Below are positions 44,401 through 58,471 of a DNA stretch of 64,000 bases, piece after piece. A model generated the notes under the pieces. It saw only the letters and a list, made by a program, of their open reading frames with translations, had not been told where the DNA came from and did no database searches. Position numbers and translations under genes: made by a program. Position 1 is the first letter of the stretch. Each line of letters starts with the position of its first letter. This stretch comes from Musa acuminata AAA Group (Eukaryota; Streptophyta; Magnoliopsida; Zingiberales; Musaceae), in contig NC_088357.1 of the NCBI RefSeq assembly GCF_036884655.1, positions 48,891,501 to 48,955,500 on the forward strand. Reading direction: 5' to 3'.

Positions 44401-47400
44401 GTGTGTGTTGTGTGTGTTGTTGTGAGTTGTGTGTGTAATGTGTGTAGTGTGTGTTGTTATGAGTTGTGGGTATATTGTGTGTAATGTGTGTTGTTAAGAA
44501 GTATTGTGTTGAGCGTGTAGTGTATATTATGTGTGTTGTGTGTGTATTGTGTTGTATGTGTTATGTGTGTTGTGTGTGTGTATTGTGTGTATGTGTGTGT
44601 GTGTGTTATGATTTTGTGCGTTTGTTTGTGTGTAGTGTGTTATATGTGTATTGTGTATATTATGTAGTGTGTGTTATTTGTATGTGTAGTGTGAGTTGTT
44701 ATTAAGTATGTTGTGTATGTTATGTGTGTGTGTTTGTTGTTTGTGTGCAGTGTGTGTTATGTGTGTGTTGTTTGTGTGTAGTGTGTGTTATGTGTAGTTT
44801 GTGTGTGTAGTGAGTTGTGTGTATTGTTGTTTGTGTTTATGTGTAGTGTGTGTTATGTGTGTGTAGTGTATGTTGTTTGTGTGTGTAATATGTTGTATGT
44901 GTATTGTGTATATTATACGTATGTATGTGTGTCTAGTGTGTGTTGTGTATGTATAGTGTGTGTTGAGTTGTGTGTGTAGTGTATTGTTATGAGTTGTGTG
45001 TTATATGTGCATGTGTGTTGTGTGTGTGTATGTGTATAGTGTGTGTTGTTTATGTTTGTGTGTGTGTAATGTGTATTGTGTATGTTGTGTGTGTTTGTGA
45101 GTTGTGTATGTGTGTGTTGTTATGAGTTGTGTGTGTATTGTGTGTAATGTGTGTTTTTAAGAAGTATTGTGTTGAGCGTGTAGTGTATATTATGTGTGTT
45201 GTGTGTGTATTGTGTTGTATATGTTATGTGTGTTGTGTGTGTGTAGTGTGTTGTGTGTGTATTGTGTTGTATATGTTATGTGTGTTGTGTGTGTATTGTG
45301 TTGTATATGTTATGTGTGTTGTGTGTGTGTATTGTGTTGTATATGTTGTGTGTTTTGTGTGCGTGTAGTGTGTTGTGTGTGTATTGTGTTGTATATGTTA
45401 TGTGTGTAATATGTTGTATGAGTATTGTGTATATTATACGTATGTATGTGTGTCTTGTGTGTGTTGTGTATGTATAGTGTGTGTTGAGTTGTGTGTGTAG
45501 TGTGTTGTTATGAGTTGTGTGTTATATGTGTATGTGTGTTGTGTGTGTGTTATGTTGTGTGTGTATGTGTATAGTGTGTGTTGTTTATGTTTGTGGGTTT
45601 AGTGTGTGTGTAATGTGTATTGTGTATGTTGTGTGTGTTTGTGAGTTGTGTATGTGTGTGTTGTGTGTGTTGTTATGAGTTGTGTGTGTATTGTGTGTAA
45701 TGTGTGTTGTTAAGAAGTATTGTGTTGAGCGTGTAGTGTATATTATGTGTGTTGTGTGTGTATTGTGTTGTATATGTTATGTGTGTTGTGTGTGTGTAGT
45801 GTGTTGTGTGTGTATTGTGTTGTATATGTTATGTGTGTTGTGTGTGTGTATTGTGTGTATGTGTGTGTGTGTTATGAGTTTTTGCGTTTGTTTGTGTGTA
45901 GTGTGTTATATGTGTATTGTGTATATTATGTAGTGTGTGTTATTTGTGTGTGTAGTGTGAGTTGTGTGTGTATAGTGTGTGTTGTGTTATTAAGTATGTT
46001 GTGTATGTTATGTGTGTGTGTTTGTTGTTTGTGTGCAGTGTGTGTTATGTGTAGTTTGTGTGTGTAGTGAGTTGTGTTTGTTGTTTATTAGTTGTGTGTG
46101 TATAGCGTATGTTATGATTTGTATTTTGTGTATGTTATGTGTGTGTAGTGTGTGTTGTATATTGTTTGTGTATGTGTGTGTATTGTATATTGTTTATGTA
46201 TGTGTTGTGTGTGTTATATGTGTATGTGTATTGTGTGTGTGTGTTGTGTATGTTGTGTGTGTTGTGTATGTGTGTGTGTTTTATGAGTTGTGTGTAGTGT
46301 GTGTTGTGTATGTGTGTGTGTGTTATGAGTTGTGTGTTTGTGTTTATGTGTAGTATGTATTATGTGTGTGTTGTTTATGTTATGTGTGTATTGTTATTTG
46401 TATGTATGTTGTTTATGTGTTATGTGTGTGTAGTGTATGTTGTTTGTGTGTGTTATGAGTTGTATGTGTAAAGTGTTGTATGTGTATTGTGTATATTATA
46501 CGTGTGTATGTGTGTCTAGTGTGTGTTGAGTTTTGTGTGTAGTGTGTTGTTGAGTTGTGTGTGTTATATGTGCAGGTTGTGTATTGTGTGTGTTATGTTG
46601 TGTGTGTATGTGTATTGTGTCTTAGTGTGTGTTGTTATGTTTGTGCGTTTAGTGTGTGTGTGTAATGTGTATTGTGTATGTTGTGTGTGTGTAGTGTGTG
46701 TTGTGTATGTTGTGTGTGTAGAGTGTGTTGTTATGAGTTGTGTGTTGTATTGTGTATTGTGTATGTTGTGTGTAGTGTGTGATGTAGTGTGTGTTGTGTA
46801 TTGTGTGTGTGGGTAGTGTGTATTGTGTATGTTGTGTGTAGTTGTATGTAGTGTGTGTTATGAGTTATGTGTTTGTTTTTATGTGTAGTATGTATTATGT
46901 GTGTTGTGTATGTTATGTGTGTATTGTTATTTGTGTGTATGTTATGTTGTTTGTGTGTTATGTGTTTGTAGTGTATGTTGTTTGTGTGTGTTAGGAGTTG
47001 TATGTGTAATGTGTTGTACATGTATTGTGTATATTATACGTGTGTATGTGTGTCTAGTGTGTGTTGTGTATGTATAATGTGTGTTGAGTTGTGTGTGTAG
47101 TTTGTTGTTGAGTTGTGTGTGTTATATGTGCATGTATGTGTATTGTGTGTGTGTTATGTTGTGTGTGTATGTGTATTGTGTCTTAGTGTGTGTTGTTATG
47201 TTTGTGCGTTTAGTGTGTGTGTGTGTTGTGTATGTTGTGTGTATAGAGTGTGTTGTTATGAATTGTGTGTTGTGTGTATGTTAGTGTGTGTTTTGTGTGT
47301 TGTGTATGTTGTGTGTTTGTGTGTTGTGTATAGTGTGTGTTATTTATGAGTTGTGTATGTGTGTGTTGTGTATATATATTATGTGTGTATAGTGCGATGT

Positions 47401-47425
47401 TATGAGTTGTGTGTGGTATGTGTAT
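41449..47425. repeat. GT-rich array, unit 2, 6.0 kb
   Basis: Collinear with array 1 at both ends. It contains three of the 480-bp-type anchors (44493, 45156 as a TTTTAAGAAG variant, 45709), and a GTTAAGAGTAGTTATATATA segment at 43065 that array 1 lacks. Around 45200-45410 a short TGTATTGTGTTGTATATGTT motif is amplified. Confidence 0.94.
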
Positions 47426-47889
47426 CCAAATATTATTAATTTAAAATTTATATTATAATAAATTAATATTATTATAAAAAATTATAATAAAATAAAAATA
47501 AATATAAAATTTTACTTATCCTAAAAATAAAATTAAAAAATTTATCCTAAAAATAAAATATGATTTTATCCTTAAAAAATAAATTTTATCCTTAAAAAAT
47601 AAAAAAAAATAATTTTGTTTATCCTAAAATAAAATTATATCCGAAAAATAAAAATTTTATCCTAAAAATAAAATATAATTTTATCCTTAAAAAATAAAAT
47701 TTATCGTTAAAATAATTTTGTTTATCCGAAAAATAAAATTATTTTTTTAAAAAAATTATATTATTGTAAATTGAAAAAATTATGCAACAAATTCAATATC
47801 TAATTTTATTTATCTTAGCATTATTAATTTTATTGATTAAAAATAGATATAATAGATAATGAGATAATTTTAAAATTTAAATTGATAAT
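47426..47889. repeat. AT-rich block, unit 2
   Basis: Near-identical to the unit 1 block with a few A-run length changes. Confidence 0.93.
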
Positions 47890-50778
47890 AACGGAGGACG
47901 TCAATGAAGACAAATGATATAAATGATGGCAAATAATGATACCATTTAAAATAACAACAATTATGAATGAGATAAGTAATGACTAAAAGTGAGTACCGTT
48001 TTATCAACTTAGATATAATTATCAAATGATCTTTTGAAAGACATTAATAGACGAGAGACACAAATTAAAATCGTTACTTTACGATCCAACTCGTGATAGG
48101 AGATGGAGGAATCAAATCATTAACAGGACCGAATATCAGAGCATTTGAGAAGTCATGATTTGCTAAAACATGCATCGATGACCAAACTAAGTTAGCCATT
48201 CTTCTTTAGTATTTTAAGGATTATTTAAAAAAAAAATAAACTTCTATTAAGAGATAAAATGATAATCAACATATCGATTTTCTTTTAAAAAATATGAGAT
48301 ACTAAAAAAATAATAATAACTCTTAAACTTCCATCTAATATTTCTATGAATCATCACTACATGAGAAAAAGAGGATTCACTAGTAAGATGTAATGACAAT
48401 GAATGATATATATACATAGAGTGGAAGAGAGAGAGAAACAGAGAGAGATAAAACACAACGAATTGGATACCTCGTTTGTTTATAACACATTGAGTTATCA
48501 ACTTATTTAAGAGAGATAGTAAATAAATAAAAATAAAATGATGAAAAGTTGTATGTTAATATCATGCACACTCAAAATTGTTCTCCCAAACCTCTTGATT
48601 TTTATTCCGTACAAAGAGAATTTTTGAGCAAAAAATATAATAGAAAATTTTCATTTATAAGATGGATAATGCTTTCAACGGGTATAATTTTGTCTAAAAC
48701 TTCATATGACAATGGTCTTTCAGGATAAACAATTATAATGTTTCAATCCCAAAATGGATTATTATGTTGAATAGTTCGAGATGGTTCAGGTTTCTATTAT
48801 AGCTTCTCATTCTAGTATATGTCATAGTATATGTGGCCACGGTCATGATTCTTATGCAGCATCACATTCCGACGTTTATGTTTACCCGATTTTTAAATTT
48901 TGCTTCTCTTGCCTAAATCAACTCATCATGTTATCATCTAGAATAAAATTGTGATATAGAAAAAGAATTTATTGCCACAAAAAAAAAAAGTATGATAATG
49001 CTTACCTCATCACTGAACCCATGAAGGCATTCGCCATACATGAAAAGTGCAAGATTTTGATATCATTATACTGGGAGAATACTTGCATGTACTGTAAAAC
49101 AAATTGGCAAACTATTTAGTAAATCTCTTGAACTCTTCTAGAGTACATCAGTAAAAGCTTCAAGCATCTACATATCTAATGGAAAAAAATAAAAAATAAT
49201 CAGATTCATGCGTCATGACTATGTCTGATTAACAAACTATAAGACAAAAAAGTAACAAAGTCCATTAAAACACAAACACACGTTTCTAGAGCTTGTATAA
49301 ATAAGTCGGTTCATTACTCAGCTTTCTTTATCAAGAGTCCTTAGAAGAACACACAGAATGGACAACAATAGAAAGATAAGATTTAAGGTTCCAAGACTAC
49401 AATACTGCGTTGTCTGCTTTGTAACTTAACTTTGCTTAGTTGATACCATTAGAAAATGTGCTCTCACCAAATGAACAGACAATCTCATCCTACCACCATT
49501 ATTATTATCTTACACCATTAAAAAATCAAAATTTAATCATTAGATGAATGTACCATCTGCTCAGTGCTTTTTCTGGGAAATTGGATGAAACAACGGCTAG
49601 TTGTTTCATTGGATATATTGCATCCTTTGGAATGTGCATCAAAAAGTTGAAGATTAAGTAAAGATTCCTTCACTTGAATCCATAATAAAAAAAAGTTATA
49701 TGAATTGAAAGATATGTATGAGCTGTTGAAAAACTGCACGAGATGCCAAGTATTGCCTTTTGATACAACAATATCTTTACATGTTTGGGCACTGACGGAG
49801 TCTGCAGGAATGAGTACTCCCTGAAATGAATTTGTGGCCCAAATTCATCTTTAGAAAGGCCATAGACCATGGTATGAATCTGCAAAGGTGAATCAACTTT
49901 AATCAGATGATAAAAAATTTGATTACCAATCTTTTTTTCTTATTGTGTCAGTCAACACAGATAAAACTGTGATTACCCAACTTTGATTGATTGCGTTAGT
50001 CAACTGCTCAGTGATTAACCCTTTTTTTTTTTTTTCACAAGTTTCATTGCAGCATTGCACTATTAAGATTTCTGATCATTTATAATGGGAAATGTCATTT
50101 GTCTTGAAACAAGAGGTAAAATGTTCAAATATTAATGAAATAAAAAATTGTAGACTAAGGTCGATACAGATTCAAGTAATTATTTATGGGTAAGATGAGG
50201 TTTTTAGATTTACTAGTGCAATAGAATCTCCTAGTCGTTGAGTGGTCCTTAGTTTCAAAACCTCTGGCCAAGCACAAGTACCATTTGTAGATTATAATAG
50301 TCCGACTTCCAAATTACTCGTTACTTGTAATTTCACAAGTAAATCCATGTACAGTTTGAGATTTAGCTATGGTGCACTAGAAGGTCCTTATTCTCAATGT
50401 TTGGCCAAGCACAAATACTGTTTGTAAACTTTCAAATTGCTTCTTTACATTTAATTAGTAAATCCATGGAGAGTGGATTTTCGGATTTAGCTATGGGCAG
50501 ATTCTTGTTAAAGCTTTATTATCCAAGTTATCCTTCTGAGACGTTTCATACTTTTTTCCGAGCTACTAACCAGTACTTGTGTTTAGTTCAGTTCCCACTC
50601 GAATAAACTTCCTCATGACTGCTACAGTTTAGGTCCTTGTTGAAGTTTTTGTTTCAGTAGGCTTCATTACGGCCTTTTGGTGATGGATTCATTACCATAA
50701 TATTTTAGTTGCAATCTTTGTAATGGATTAATTACGGTAGTTGCAAATTATAATTTTCAGAATGAAATTTTAAGGCGT
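47890..50778. repeat. B block, unit 2 (longest copy)
   Basis: Contains the 928-bp segment missing from unit 1. The internal direct duplication here has a 137-bp period (GGTCCTTA at 50247 and 50384). A TATA-like TGTATAAATAAG near 49295 precedes only a 23-codon frame, so no gene is called there. Confidence 0.88.
49781..49879 (-). CDS. Candidate internal exon of unidentified gene, unit 2
   Basis: Same 33-codon, phase-0 frame as in unit 1, bounded by CTTTGCAG and GTAAAG on the - strand. A further open stretch follows after an apparent CGTGCAG acceptor (about 49554-49735), reading QVKESLLNLQLFDAHSKG and on to KSTEQM before GTACAT. No family recognised. Confidence 0.3.
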
Positions 50779-50852
50779 TTTGTGTTGTGTATGTTACGTG
50801 TATGTGTGTGTGTTTTGTATGAGTTGTATGTTTATGTTTGTGTGCAGTGTGT
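50779..50852. repeat. Short GT-rich linker between units 2 and 3
   Basis: Same as the 40174-40247 linker, with TGTGCAG in place of TTTGCAG. Confidence 0.85.
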
Positions 50853-52149
50853 TGTAACAGAGTAAGCTCTGAAGTAAATTCACACATATACACACAACTA
50901 TCATAGTGGTAATTCTTGATGAACGATACCCTTGAGATTCCTTTCGCTTGTTACAGAATAAGCTCTAAAGTAAATTCACTAAAACCCAGAGAGAAGTTGT
51001 AACAAAGTAAAATCAGACAACCTTTGGTACACCAAGTGCAAAGGAGCGTACCATCAATGGTCATTGTCCGGAAGAGCCCTTGTTTTTTTAAACTCTTGAT
51101 GGTGAAAGCATTAGTGCCACCGGCCTATTGATAAAACCCTTACGAAGCCAAATTTGGTAGAATTATTGATCCTGCTTCCGAAAGGTTTATGTCGATCACT
51201 ATTTACCTAATCCATATATGTTATCCTGCATATCTACCATGAGGCTTGTTACTTGCAGCAGCCAAATGAACGGCAAAGTCTACCGCCTCTTTTGTTGCAC
51301 CTCTACCAATGTCTCCACTCATAGGCCGGCCATCCAACTATTGTAATCCAAGTATATATTTACAATGTCATTTTGTTGGACAAAATAACAGATATATAAG
51401 AAAGGCATTGTACACATGTACACGAGTACAGAGATAATTTCAAAATAGCAAAACACAAAACAGAACACTTTGGAAGCAAAAGATATATACAAATATGGAC
51501 CACCATCTGGTATATCCTAGTACAATTTGATAGGACCATTGTGCCAAGGTGTAAATATAATATATAAACAAGAACAAATGACTCACATGGATATGGAATA
51601 TGACAAATTGTATGACTTGTATGTATGCATTCTAGACCTCCATATGGCCATTCATAAAAATCTAACAAAGTCTTACTAATGTATAAAAACAATGATATTC
51701 ATTTTATTCTGCATTTTTATCAGACTGCATGTAGTTCAATATTTTCTCATAACACATTAATCAAATTCATTTTTGTTCCTAGTTAAATTTTTTTGTTGCT
51801 AATGATACTTAGTCTTCTTTCTCTATTTGGCTAATTTCTTGATACTTCACCTTGGTATAATAGGATATAGGTAGGAGCATTTGCTTTATCATATTTAAGC
51901 TGTCTAACTAAACCAGGCTAAGATTTAGAGGTGAAAATATAATGTAACATGGATATCATCAGGTCCATTTCAAAACATGCTTGAAAAACTTTAATCTTGT
52001 GATCCAGTAAAACTTGTGAATGACACCCTGTACAAGGATCCAGAAACAGCAAATACCAAATATTTAATGTTAATTTACAAAATAACCATTGTATACTGAA
52101 CTGCCATAGATTGTAGCATTTAATATAAGGCTGCATTATTGCATATATT
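50853..52149. repeat. A block, unit 3
   Basis: Starts GTAACAGAGTAAGCTCTGAA, then ACACATATACACACAA, then the sequence that also starts unit 1 (ATCATAGTGGTA). The GTAAGCTC..AAATTCAC motif is therefore present twice. Confidence 0.88.
51221..51337 (-). CDS. Candidate terminal exon of unidentified gene, unit 3
   Basis: Open from a CAATAG acceptor to TAA on the - strand: LDGRPMSGDIGRGATKEAVD then FAVHLAAASNKPHGRYAG. It is exactly 39 codons including the stop. Conservation of frame with unit 2 argues for a coding past; present expression is unknown. Confidence 0.33.
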   Translation of the reverse strand: MDGRPMSGDIGRGATKEAVDFAVHLAAASNKPHGRYAG

Positions 52150-55100
52150 ATGTGTGTGTATGTGTGTGCGTATTGTGTTATGAGTTGTGTGTATAGTATG
52201 TATTGTTTGTGTGTATCGTTTGTGTGTATGTTATGAGTTATATGTGTATGTGTAGTGTGTTATTATGAGTTGTGTGTGTTATGTATGTTGTATGTGTTGT
52301 GTGTGTAATGTGTGTAGTTATGAGTTGTGCGTGTATTGTATATATTATGTGTTTGTGTTGTGTATGTTATGTGTGTTTGTATAGTATATATTATTTATGT
52401 GTGTGTATGTGTTTGTTTTGTGTATGATATGTGTGTGTGCTGTGTATGTTGAGTTGTTTGCGTGTATGTTTGTATGAATGTTATGAGTTGTGTGTATATG
52501 TGTGTGTGTGTTGTGTATGTATGTGTGTTTGTGTTTTGATTTGTGTGTATATGTGTTGTGTATGTTATGTGTGTGTGTTATTATGAGTTGTGTGTATATG
52601 TGTTTGTGTGTTATGTGTAGTGTGTGTTGTGTATGTTATGTGTGTGTCTTTGAGTATTCTTTTGTTGTTTAGGTATGTTTTGTGTGTGTTGTTTGTATGT
52701 TTGTTATGAGTTGTGTGTGTGTGTGTGTATTGTATATGTTATATATGTGTATATTGTTATGAGTTGTGTATATATGTGTGTGTTGTGTATGTTGTGTGTG
52801 TGTTGTATGTAGTGTGTATTGTAATGAGTTTCGAGTGTATGTGTGTGTTATGTATATATTATGTGTGTTTGTATATTGTGTGTATGTTGTGTTTGTTTTG
52901 TGTGTGTTGTTTATGTGTGTGTTATGAGTTATGTGTATTATGTTATGAGTTGTTTGTGTATAGTGTGTTTTTTTGTGTTGTGTGTGTGTAGTGTGTTATG
53001 AGTTGTATATGTATGTATGTGTATATATGTGTATGTGTGTTGTGTATGTTATGTGTATATGTTGCAGATATTATGTGTGTGTAGTATGTGTTGTTTGTGT
53101 ATGTATTGTATGTGTGTGTTATGCATGTTGTGTGTGTATAGTGTTTGTTATTATGAGTTATTTGTATATGTGTGTGTTATGAGTTATGTGTATATATGTG
53201 TGTATGCGTGTGTGCTGTGTATATGTGTGTGTGTGTATTATGAGTTGTGTGTGTATGTGTGTGTGTGTTGTTTATGTTGTGTGTATATGTTGTGTGTATT
53301 TGTGTGTTGTGTGTAATGTGTGTTGTGTTATGTATAATGTGTGTTGTTATGAGTAATGTGTATGTGTAGTGTGTGTAGTGTGTTATTTGTTATGAGGTGT
53401 TATGTATATGTTATGTGTGTTGTGTGTGTTATGATTTGTGTGTTTGTGTTTATATGTAGTGTGTTATGCGTGTATTGTGTGTGTATGTTATGTGTGTGTT
53501 ATTTGTGTATATGTTGTTTGTGTGTTATGTATGTGTAGTGTGTGTATTGTGTATATTATGTATTGTATATGCATGTGTGTGTCTAGTGTGTGTTGTGTAT
53601 GTTCTGTCTGTGTAGTGTGTGTTGTTACGAGTTAAGTGTGTGTGTAGTGTGTGTAGTGTGATGTTATGAGTTGTGTGTGTTATGTTATGTGTGTATATAT
53701 GTATTGTGTCTTATTGTGTGTTGTTATGTTTATGTGTTTAGTATGTGTTGGTTATTTGTTGTGTGTGTATAGTGTGTGTTGTGTATGTAGTGTGTATTGT
53801 AATGAGTTTCAAGTGTATGTATGTGTTATGTATATTAGTTGTGTATTGTGTGTATGTTGTGTGTGTTTGTGAGTTGTGTATGTGTGTGTTGTTATGAGTT
53901 GTGTGTGTATTGTGTGTAATGTGTGTTGTTAAGAGTAGTTATATATATGTGAGCGTGTTGTGTATATTATGTGTGTTGTGTTTGTATTGTGTTGTATATG
54001 TTTTGTGTGTTGTGTGTGTTTGTGAGTTGTGTGTGTATTGTGTTGTATATGTTATGTGTGTGTGTGTTATTAGTTGTGCGTTTATGTTTGTGTGTAGTGT
54101 GTGTTATATGTGTATTGTGTATATTATGTAGTGTGTGTTATTTGTGTGTAGTGTGAGTTGTGTGTGTTTTGTATATGTTATGAGTTGTGTGTGTATAGTG
54201 TGTGTTGTGTTATTATTAATTTTAAGTTGTGTATGTTATGTGTGTGTTTGTTGATTGTGTGCAGTGTGTGATATGTGTGTGTAGTGTGTGTTGTTTGTGT
54301 GTAGCGTGTACTTTGTGTGTGAGTGTGAGTTGTGTGTGTTTTGTATGTTATGAGTTGTGTGTGTATAGCGTGTGTTATGTATGAGTTGTGTGTGTTGTAT
54401 TAGTTAGTTGTATGTTGTGTGTGTTATATGTGTTGTTGAGTTTTGTGTGTTGTATATGTGTGTGTATGTGTGTTATTGTATATGTTTTGTGTATGTGTTG
54501 TGTGTGTTATATGTGTATTTTGTATGTTGTGTGTGTTGTGTGTAGTATGTGTTATGAGTTCTGTGCGTTGTGTATGATGTGTGTATGTACTGTGCGTTGT
54601 GTGTGTTTTTTGTGTTGTTTGTTGTTATGAGTTGTGTGTGTTGTGTGAGTGTTATACATGTTGTGTGTGTAGTGTTTGTTGTTATGAGTTATTTGTGTAT
54701 GTTGTATGTGTTTTGAGTGTTGTGCGTTGTTATGAGTGATGAGTGTAATATGTGTGTGTAGTGTTGTTTCGTGTATGTTATGTGTGTGTGTGTGTTGTGT
54801 TATGAGTTGTGTATGTTGTATGTTGTCAAGAGTTGTGTGTGTGATATGTGTGTGTGTGTGTTGTATATGTTATGTGTTGTGTGTATTATGAGTTGTGTGT
54901 TTGTGTATTATGTGTGTGTTGTGTATGTTATGTGTGTATTGTTGTTTGTGTTTATGTGTAGTGTGTGTTATGTGTGTATAGTGTATTTTGTTTGTGTGTG
55001 TAATGTGTTGTATGTGTATTGTGTATATTATACGTATGTATGTGTGTCTAGTGTGTGTTGTGTATGTATAGTGTATGTTGAGTTGTGTGTGTAGTGTGTT

Positions 55101-56879
55101 GTTATGAGTTGTGTGTTATATGTGCATGTGTGTTGTGTGTGTGTTATGTTGTGTGTGTATGTGTATAGTGTGTGTTATTTATGTTTGTGTTTAGTGTGTG
55201 TGTAATGTGTGTTGTGTATGTTGTGTGTGTTTGTGAGTTGTGTATGTGTGTGTTGTGTGTGTTGTTATGAGTTGTGTGTGTAATGTGTGTAGTGTGTGTT
55301 GTTATGAGTTGTGTGTGTATTGTGTGTAATGTGTGTTGTTAACAAGTATTGTGTTAAGCGTGTAGTGTATATTATGTGTGTTGTGTGTGTATTGTGTTGT
55401 ATATGTTATGTGTGTTGTGTGTGTGTAGTGTGTTGTGTGTATATTGTGTTGTATATGTTATGTGTGTTGTGTGTGTGTAGTGTGTTGTGCGTGTATTGTG
55501 TTGTATATGTTATGTGTGTTATGTGTGTGTATTGTGTGTATGTGTGTGTGTGTGTTATGAGTTTGTGCGTTTGTTTGTGTATTGTGTATATTATGTAGTG
55601 TGTGTTATTTGTGTGTGTAGTGTGAGTTGTGTGTGTTTTGAATGTTATGAGTTGTGTGTGTATAGTGTGTGTTGTGTTATTAAGTATGTTGTGTATGTTA
55701 TGTGTGTGTGTTTGTTGTTTGTGTGCAGTGAGTGTGTTGTTTGTGTGTAGTGTGTGTTATGTGTAGTTTGTGTGTGTAGTGAGTTGTGTATATATTGTTG
55801 TTTGTGTTTATGTGTAGTGTGTGTTATGTGTGTGTAGTGTATGATGTTTGTGTGTGTAATATGTTGTATGTGTATTGTGTATATTATACGTATGTATGTG
55901 TGTCTAGTGTGTGTTGTGTATGTATAGTGTGTGTTGAGTTGTGTGTGTAGTGTGTTGTTATGAGTTGTGTTGTTATATGTGCATGTGTGTTGTGTGTGTT
56001 ATGTTGTGTGTGTATGTGTATTGTGTCTTAGTGTGTGTTGTTATGTTTGTGCGTTTAGTGTGTGTGTGTAATGTGTGTTGTGTATTTTGTGTGTGTGTAG
56101 TGTGTGTTGTGTATGTTGTGTGTGTAGAGTGTGTTGTTATGAATTGTGTGTTGTAGTGTGTATTGTGTATGTTGTGTGTAGTTGTATGTAGTGTGTGATG
56201 TAGTGTGTGTTGTGTATTGTGTGTGTGGGTTGTGTGTATTGTGTATGTTGTGTGTAGTTGTATGTAGTGTGTGTTGTGTATGTGTGTGTGTGTTATGAGT
56301 TGTGTGTTTGTTTTTATGTGTAGTATGTATTATGTGTGTGTTGTGTATGTTATGTGTGTATTGTTATTTGTGTGTATGTTGTTTGTGTGTTATGTGTGTG
56401 TAGTGTATGTTGTTTGTGTGTGTTATGAGTTGTATGTGTAATGTGTTGTATGTGTATTGTATATATTATACGTGTGTATGTGTGTCTAGTGTGTGTTGTG
56501 TATGTATAGTGTGTGTTGAGTTGTGTGTGTAGTTTGTTGTTGAGTTGTGTGTGTTATATGTGCATGTATGTGTATTGTGTGTGTGTTATGTTGTGTGTGT
56601 ATGTGTATTGTGTCTTAGTGTGTGTTATTATGTTTGTGCGTTTAGTGTGTGTGTGTGTAATGTGTGTTGTGTGTGTGTTGTGTATGTTGTGTGTGTAGAG
56701 TGTGTTGTTATGAATTGTGTGTTGTGTGTATGTTAGTGTGTGTTTTGTGTGTTGTGTATGTTGTGTGTGTTTGTGTGTTGTGTATAGTGTGTGTTATTTA
56801 TGAGTTGTGTATGTGTGTGTTGTGTATATATATTATGTGTGTATAGTGCGATGTTATGAGTTGTGTGTGGTATGTGTAT
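52150..56879. repeat. GT-rich array, unit 3, 4.7 kb
   Basis: Same ends as arrays 1 and 2. It has one 480-bp-type anchor, as a variant at 55338 (GTTAACAAGTATTGTGTTAA), and the GTTAAGAGTAGTT segment at 53928. Confidence 0.94.
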
Positions 56880-57343
56880 CCAAATATTATTAATTTAAAA
56901 TTTATATTATAATAAATTAATATTATTATAAAAAATTATAATAAAATAAAAATAAATATAAAATTTTACTTATCCTAAAAATAAAATTAAAAAATTTATC
57001 CTAAAAATAAAATATGATTTTATCCTTAAAAAATAAATTTTATCCTTAAAAAATAAAAAAAAAATAATTTTGTTTATCCTAAAATAAAATTATATCCGAA
57101 AAATAAAAATTTTATCCTAAAAATAAAATATAATTTTATCCTTAAAAAATAAAATTTATCGTTAAAATAATTTTGTTTATCCGAAAAATAAAATTATTTT
57201 TTAAAAAAATTATATTATTGTAAATTGAAAAAATTATGCAACAAATTAAATATCTAATTTTATTTATCTTAGCATTATTAATTTTATTGATTAAAAATAG
57301 ATATAATAGATAATGAGATAATTTTAAAATTTAAATTGATAAT
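56880..57343. repeat. AT-rich block, unit 3
   Basis: Near-identical to the blocks at 37649 and 47426. Confidence 0.93.
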
Positions 57344-58471
57344 AACGGAGGACGTCAATGAAGACGAATGATATAAATGATGGCAAATAATGATACCATT
57401 TAAAATAACGACCATTATGAATGAGATAAGTAATGACTAAAATGGAGTACCGTTTTATCAACTTAGATATAATTATCAAATGATCTTTTGAAAGACATTA
57501 ATAGACGAGAGACACAAATTAAAATCGTTACTTTACGATCCAACTCGTGATAGGAGATGGAGGAATCAAATCATTAACAGGACCGAATATCAGAGCATTT
57601 GAGAAGTCATGATTTGCTAAAACATGCATCGATGACCAAACTAAGTTAGCCATTCTTCTTTAGTATTTTAAGGATTATTTTAAAAAAAATTAAACTTCTA
57701 TTAAGAGATAAAACGATAATCAACATATCAATTTTCTTTTAAAAAATATGAGATACTAAAAACATAATAATAACTCTAAAATTTGTCAGATAGGATTGAA
57801 AAAGATCCAAAGAGCTATCTCCTCCTAGACACAATATCCTTTACATGAATCCATCTAACATTTCTATGAATCATCACTACATGAGAAAAAGATGTAATGA
57901 CAATGAATGATATATATACATAGAGTGGAAGAGAGAGAGAGAAACAGAGAGAGATAAAACACAACGTGTTGGATACCTCGTTTGTTTACAACACATTGAG
58001 TTATCAACTTATTTAAGAGAAAGAGTAAATAAATAAAAATAAAATGATGAAAAGTTGTCTATTAAAATCATGCACACTCAAAATTGTTCTCCCAAACCTC
58101 TTGATTTTTGTTCCGTACAAAGAGAATTTTTGAGCAAAAAATATAATAGAAAATTTTCATTTATAAGATGGATAATGCTTTCAACGGGTATAATTTTATC
58201 TGAAACTTCATATGACAATGGTCTTTCATGATAAACAAATATAATGTTTCAATCCCAAAATGGATGATTATCTTGAATAGTTCGAGATGGTTTAGGTTTC
58301 TATTCTAGCTTCTCATTCTAGTATATGTCATAGTATATGTGGCCAAGGTCATGATTCTCATGCAGCATCACATTCCGACATATCTCTTTACCCGATTTTT
58401 AAATTTTGCTTCTCTTGCCTAAATCAACTCATCATGTTATCATCTAGAATAAAATTGTGCTTCTCTTGCCT
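57344..58471. repeat. B block, unit 3 (truncated at its right end)
   Basis: Collinear with unit 2 until AATAAAATTGTG (58459), then joined through a 13-bp filler to the middle of an A block. It retains the GAGAATTTTTGAGCAAAA segment that unit 1 lost. Confidence 0.9.
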
